DNA from: Aquirhabdus sp.
GTDB lineage: Bacteria; Pseudomonadota; Gammaproteobacteria; Pseudomonadales; Moraxellaceae
Direction of reading: 5' to 3'
NCBI GenBank assembly: GCA_030150595.1
Contig: JASLFQ010000141.1
Span: 1-8,970, forward strand
Length of the DNA stretch: 8,970 bases
Part shown: one piece after another, positions 6,667 to 8,970 of the stretch
Position numbering within the stretch: the stretch's first letter is position 1
Layout of the letters: every line of letters begins with the position of its first letter
Made by a program: the position numbers and the translations under genes
The notes under the pieces: generated by a model
What the model saw: only the letters and a program-made list of their open reading frames with translations
What the model was told of the DNA's origin: nothing
Database searches by the model: none

Positions 6667-7113
6667 ATGAAAAAAATTCTAGCCGCTGTTGCTTTTAGCG
6701 CAGCAATGTTAAGTATTCAATCTGTTTATGCAGATGATACGCTTCGTAGTGCATTGGGTGGTGGATTGGGTGGTGTTGCAGGCGCAGCAGTGGGTCAGTC
6801 TTTGGGTGGTCGCACAGGCGGTTTAATTGGCGCAACTGTTGGTGGCGCAGCTGGCGGTGAAGTTGCTGGTGGTAAACGTGCTGCAATCGGCGGTGCGCTA
6901 GGCGCAGGCGCAGGTGCAGCGATTGGTGGTCAATCGGGTCGTAATGGTCAATTGGTCGGTGCAGGGCTTGGCGGCGCAGCTGGCGGTGCAATTGGCGGTA
7001 ATATGAACAACCGACATGGCGGTGGTCGTGGATATAGCGATGATCGTGGTTACGGACATGGTCGTGACTTCCATCACAGACCACATCATCATCGTCATCA
7101 TGACTACCGTTAA
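6667..7113 (+). CDS. Secreted glycine-zipper protein with His-rich tail
   Basis: 148 residues. A Sec signal peptide (MKKILAAVAFSAAMLSIQSVYA) is predicted to be cleaved after Ala22. Residues 30-112 are almost entirely Gly/Ala glycine-zipper repeats (GGGLGGVAGAAVGQSLGGRTGG and later blocks), enough for several packed helices. The C-terminus (about 115-148) is Gly/Arg/His/Asp-rich and ends in a cluster of nine histidines (DFHHRPHHHRHHDYR region), a plausible metal-binding tail. The first 70 residues match the preceding gene closely, which makes the two paralogues with different tails. Location is probably periplasm or envelope; the role is unknown. ATG 6667 is chosen for its AAGG ribosome-binding site seven bases upstream; a TTG at 6649 is upstream of that site and is rejected. 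A 16-base exact direct repeat, GGCGCAGCTGGCGGTG (6844-6859 and 6973-6988), lies inside the gene. Confidence 0.8.
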   Translation: MKKILAAVAFSAAMLSIQSVYADDTLRSALGGGLGGVAGAAVGQSLGGRTGGLIGATVGGAAGGEVAGGKRAAIGGALGAGAGAAIGGQSGRNGQLVGAGLGGAAGGAIGGNMNNRHGGGRGYSDDRGYGHGRDFHHRPHHHRHHDYR

Positions 7114-7132
7114 TTCGGTTTGATGTGAGAAT

Positions 7133-7161
7133 AAAAACAGTCCTTACGGGCTGTTTTTTTA
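7133..7161. terminator. Bidirectional rho-independent terminator
   Basis: A stem of about 10 bp (AAAACAGTCC with GGGCTGTTTT) encloses a TTAC loop, with seven T residues on the plus strand and an A-run on the other side giving T residues on the minus strand. It sits between the second glycine-zipper gene and the convergent mnmC. The mnmC stop codon (7159-7161) falls in its T tract, so the hairpin can end both transcripts. Confidence 0.85.
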
Positions 7162-8676
7162 TGATTTAGTATTTGATGGCGGCGTGTAATACGGTTTGCG
7201 AATCCGCTCTTTTTTAATAAATCGATCAGGTCGAATAGCATTCGCTAATTTATCCGTCATAGGCAATACTTCACCAAGTATTTGAGCTGTAAGTAATTCT
7301 GCGCAAAGCGGTGCAAATGAAAATCCTTTTGAACCCAATCCCGCTAATACAAAAACATCAGTCATCTGTGGGACTTTGCCAACGACAGGCATGGAGTCAC
7401 GAGGCAATGCGCGTAAGCTAACGCGACCTTGCCATGTCGTTGTGGGAGGAAGTGTTTCTGCAAATTGAGGAAATTCCTCCTTCAACAATTCCAGATTTGA
7501 ATCATGTTCAGCGATTCTGATTTCTGTGCTTATATCGTCACGAACAAATGACGAGCCGAGCAGTATTTTTTCTTGAAACTCTGTAATGTACCCGCCGTAG
7601 CCTAGCGCAATTTTAGGCGATTTAGGTGTTGTGGGTAACCAAGAGATTTGACCACGAATTACGGTAAGTGGCGGTAATGTTGGGCAGAGTTTTACACTGT
7701 CTTTTGCATTGGCAATAATGACTTTGTTTGTTTGAATAATCTTTTTTTGATAGTTATCCAAAATCGTCCAGCCTGAATCATTCTCGTTTTTGATGAGTTG
7801 GGTTGCATTGGCTTTGATGAGCGTAACCAGTGGCGAAGTGAGTACATGCCGTCGAATTGCCTGTGGGTCAATGCTGGCTGCACGAGGCATTAGCATGTAG
7901 TTGGTTTGGCAGCCGAGTCCAGAGATTTGTGAAGCATCATTAGCATTGATGACGTGTACTACATCGGTCGGATAACCTTTAATTTTATCTAAATCATCTT
8001 CGTCGATTTTCAGTAATGCACCAGATAAAGTAACGACATCATTTGTCCAGTTTGCCCACCAACGCACTGTCGCGAGTGCTCCCATGGTTTGTAGGTTGCC
8101 ACTGACACGATTTAGTTTTGGTAACTTGGATAAAAGTAAGGCACAAGGATTACCAGACGCGCCTGACAATGGCTTATCTTGCTCAATTAAAGTGACTGCA
8201 TAGCCGCGCCGTGTCAGGGCTTCCGTGATTGAAAGTCCAGCGATGCCAGCGCCAATGACTGCAAAGGTAGGCCCATCGTCAGTTTTCGTGATCGATGCTG
8301 GTGAAACGGGAACACTTAAGTCATCGACCACATCGCCAAACCAGAGGTCGAGAGAGAGTCTTTCATCTTTGAAGATTAAGCGATGGACGCCTGAAATGGC
8401 TGGCGGATATTGGGCAAGAAGGTGTGTGGCTAAATCATTAGAGACATTGGCAAGTGCCAACTGAGTTGCCAGTTTTTCGCTTGAAATTGGTTTTGTTGCC
8501 GTTGCAATAATATGCAAACGGCTGTTATTTTTAGGAAGATTTTCTCGCCAAAGTTGCCATGCTGAAAGAAAACTGAGACCAAAGTCAAACTCACCAGCAT
8601 AAAAGGTGAGGCACTGATAATGAGATAACTGAGAAATCTGTTTGGAAAGTAATTGAAAATTGAGTTGATCAATCAT
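7159..8676 (-). CDS. mnmC: MnmC-type FAD oxidoreductase with a vestigial methyltransferase domain
   Basis: 505 residues. Residues about 137-490 form the DAO-type FAD domain of MnmC, which oxidatively removes the carboxymethyl group of cmnm5(s2)U34 in tRNA to give nm5(s2)U34. Visible marks are the dinucleotide motif VIGAGIAGLS (140-149) with Glu165, SGASGNPCALL, IRGQ (340-343), the closing GLGSKGFSFAPLCAELL block (447-462) and a final RPDRF. Residues about 24-120 still resemble the N-terminal MnmC methyltransferase (FLSAWQLWRENLP, HLLAQYPPAISGVHRLIF, LSLDLWFGD). However, the SAM-binding GFGTGLNF motif is reduced to DFGLSF, and the second half with the DGFAPxxNP motif is missing, about 110 residues compared with E. 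coli MnmC (668 residues). The protein is therefore probably only the oxidoreductase half. No frameshift is evident. The start has only a weak ribosome-binding site and lies 12 bases after the upstream gene's stop, so the two are probably co-transcribed. Confidence 0.85.
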   Translation of the reverse strand: MIDQLNFQLLSKQISQLSHYQCLTFYAGEFDFGLSFLSAWQLWRENLPKNNSRLHIIATATKPISSEKLATQLALANVSNDLATHLLAQYPPAISGVHRLIFKDERLSLDLWFGDVVDDLSVPVSPASITKTDDGPTFAVIGAGIAGLSITEALTRRGYAVTLIEQDKPLSGASGNPCALLLSKLPKLNRVSGNLQTMGALATVRWWANWTNDVVTLSGALLKIDEDDLDKIKGYPTDVVHVINANDASQISGLGCQTNYMLMPRAASIDPQAIRRHVLTSPLVTLIKANATQLIKNENDSGWTILDNYQKKIIQTNKVIIANAKDSVKLCPTLPPLTVIRGQISWLPTTPKSPKIALGYGGYITEFQEKILLGSSFVRDDISTEIRIAEHDSNLELLKEEFPQFAETLPPTTTWQGRVSLRALPRDSMPVVGKVPQMTDVFVLAGLGSKGFSFAPLCAELLTAQILGEVLPMTDKLANAIRPDRFIKKERIRKPYYTPPSNTKS

Positions 8677-8688
8677 TCTAAGTTGCTG

Positions 8689-8970
8689 TTACCAACGACG
8701 ATTACCTCGTAACTGACTTGCGATGATATAGCCAATGAGCGCACCAACTAAGATAGCCACTGCGCCATAGATAAACATTTGCGCGCCGCGATCACTTTGT
8801 AGCACTTTTACTTGAACGCTGAGATTGTCATTTTCAAGTTGGAGTGTCTGGTTGCGAGTCAGTGCATCACGATTAGCAATTTCGAGTTGGTCGAGTCGTG
8901 TGCCTTGTGTTTTGCTGAGTTTACTGAGATTGGCGTATAGCGTTTCAAGAGTTGGTGGCTTGATGACCGC
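8689..8970 (-). CDS. YgiM-like (SH3-domain family) coiled-coil membrane protein, C-terminal end only
   Basis: The minus-strand frame is open from the right edge to the TAA at 8689-8691, giving 93 residues; the 5' end lies outside the window. Visible residues 9-62 are a probable coiled coil (LETLYANLSKLSKTQGTRLD, then a QLENDNLSVQV stretch). One transmembrane helix follows at about 65-86 (MFIYGAVAILVGALIGYII), then a short basic tail, RGNRRW. This coiled coil, one TM and Arg-rich tail with final Trp resembles the C-terminus of E. coli YgiM and the TIGR04211 SH3-domain family, in which a periplasmic SH3b domain precedes the coiled coil. That domain would lie beyond the edge and is unseen, so the family call is moderate. 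It stands directly upstream of mnmC and is probably co-transcribed with it. Confidence 0.6.
   Translation of the reverse strand, partial: AVIKPPTLETLYANLSKLSKTQGTRLDQLEIANRDALTRNQTLQLENDNLSVQVKVLQSDRGAQMFIYGAVAILVGALIGYIIASQLRGNRRW

Noticed and set aside
6695..7084. A 129-codon minus-strand frame opposite the second glycine-zipper gene
   Set aside because: Repetitive His/Arg composition mirrors GGT/GGC/GCA codons on the other strand; no start signal.

Overview
The window looks like chromosomal core sequence of a gammaproteobacterium, most likely a member of the Moraxellaceae (Acinetobacter and relatives). The MiaB, YbeY, PhoH and TonB proteins read very like my memory of their Acinetobacter homologues, and the miaB, phoH, ybeY cluster is known from that group. 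No database search was possible, so the family-level placement is an inference. I see no rRNA, tRNA, CRISPR array, transposase or integrase.

Layout from left to right. (1) The 3' end of a TonB-family energy transducer runs in from the left edge (+) and meets ybeY tail to tail with an 18-base gap. (2) ybeY and phoH (both -) are 12 bases apart and form a probable operon; phoH must start at TTG. (3) Two tandem paralogous alpha/beta hydrolases (+), about 71% identical by hand alignment, lie between phoH and miaB. A terminator separates them. (4) A near-perfect palindromic element of about 69 bp sits between the second hydrolase and the convergent miaB. (5) miaB (-) is followed by a gene-free divergent region of about 380 bases with short direct and inverted repeats. 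(6) Two tandem secreted glycine-zipper proteins (+) share a signal peptide plus glycine-zipper block but have different tails, and each has its own terminator. (7) After a bidirectional terminator comes an MnmC-type FAD oxidoreductase (-). Its N-terminal methyltransferase domain looks like a vestige. (8) The C-terminal end of a YgiM-like coiled-coil, one-TM protein (-) runs off the right edge, 12 bases upstream of mnmC.

Functional threads. MiaB (ms2i6A37) and MnmC (mnm5s2U34) both act on tRNA anticodon loops, and YbeY and PhoH/YbeZ are linked to RNA processing and ribosome quality, so much of the window concerns translation. TonB, the two glycine-zipper proteins and the YgiM-like protein are envelope factors. 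The two hydrolases have no assignable substrate. I found no evidence of a new defence or mobile system. The most interesting items are the degenerate MnmC methyltransferase half, the palindromic repeat, the recently duplicated hydrolases and the paired glycine-zipper genes with their patterned upstream region.
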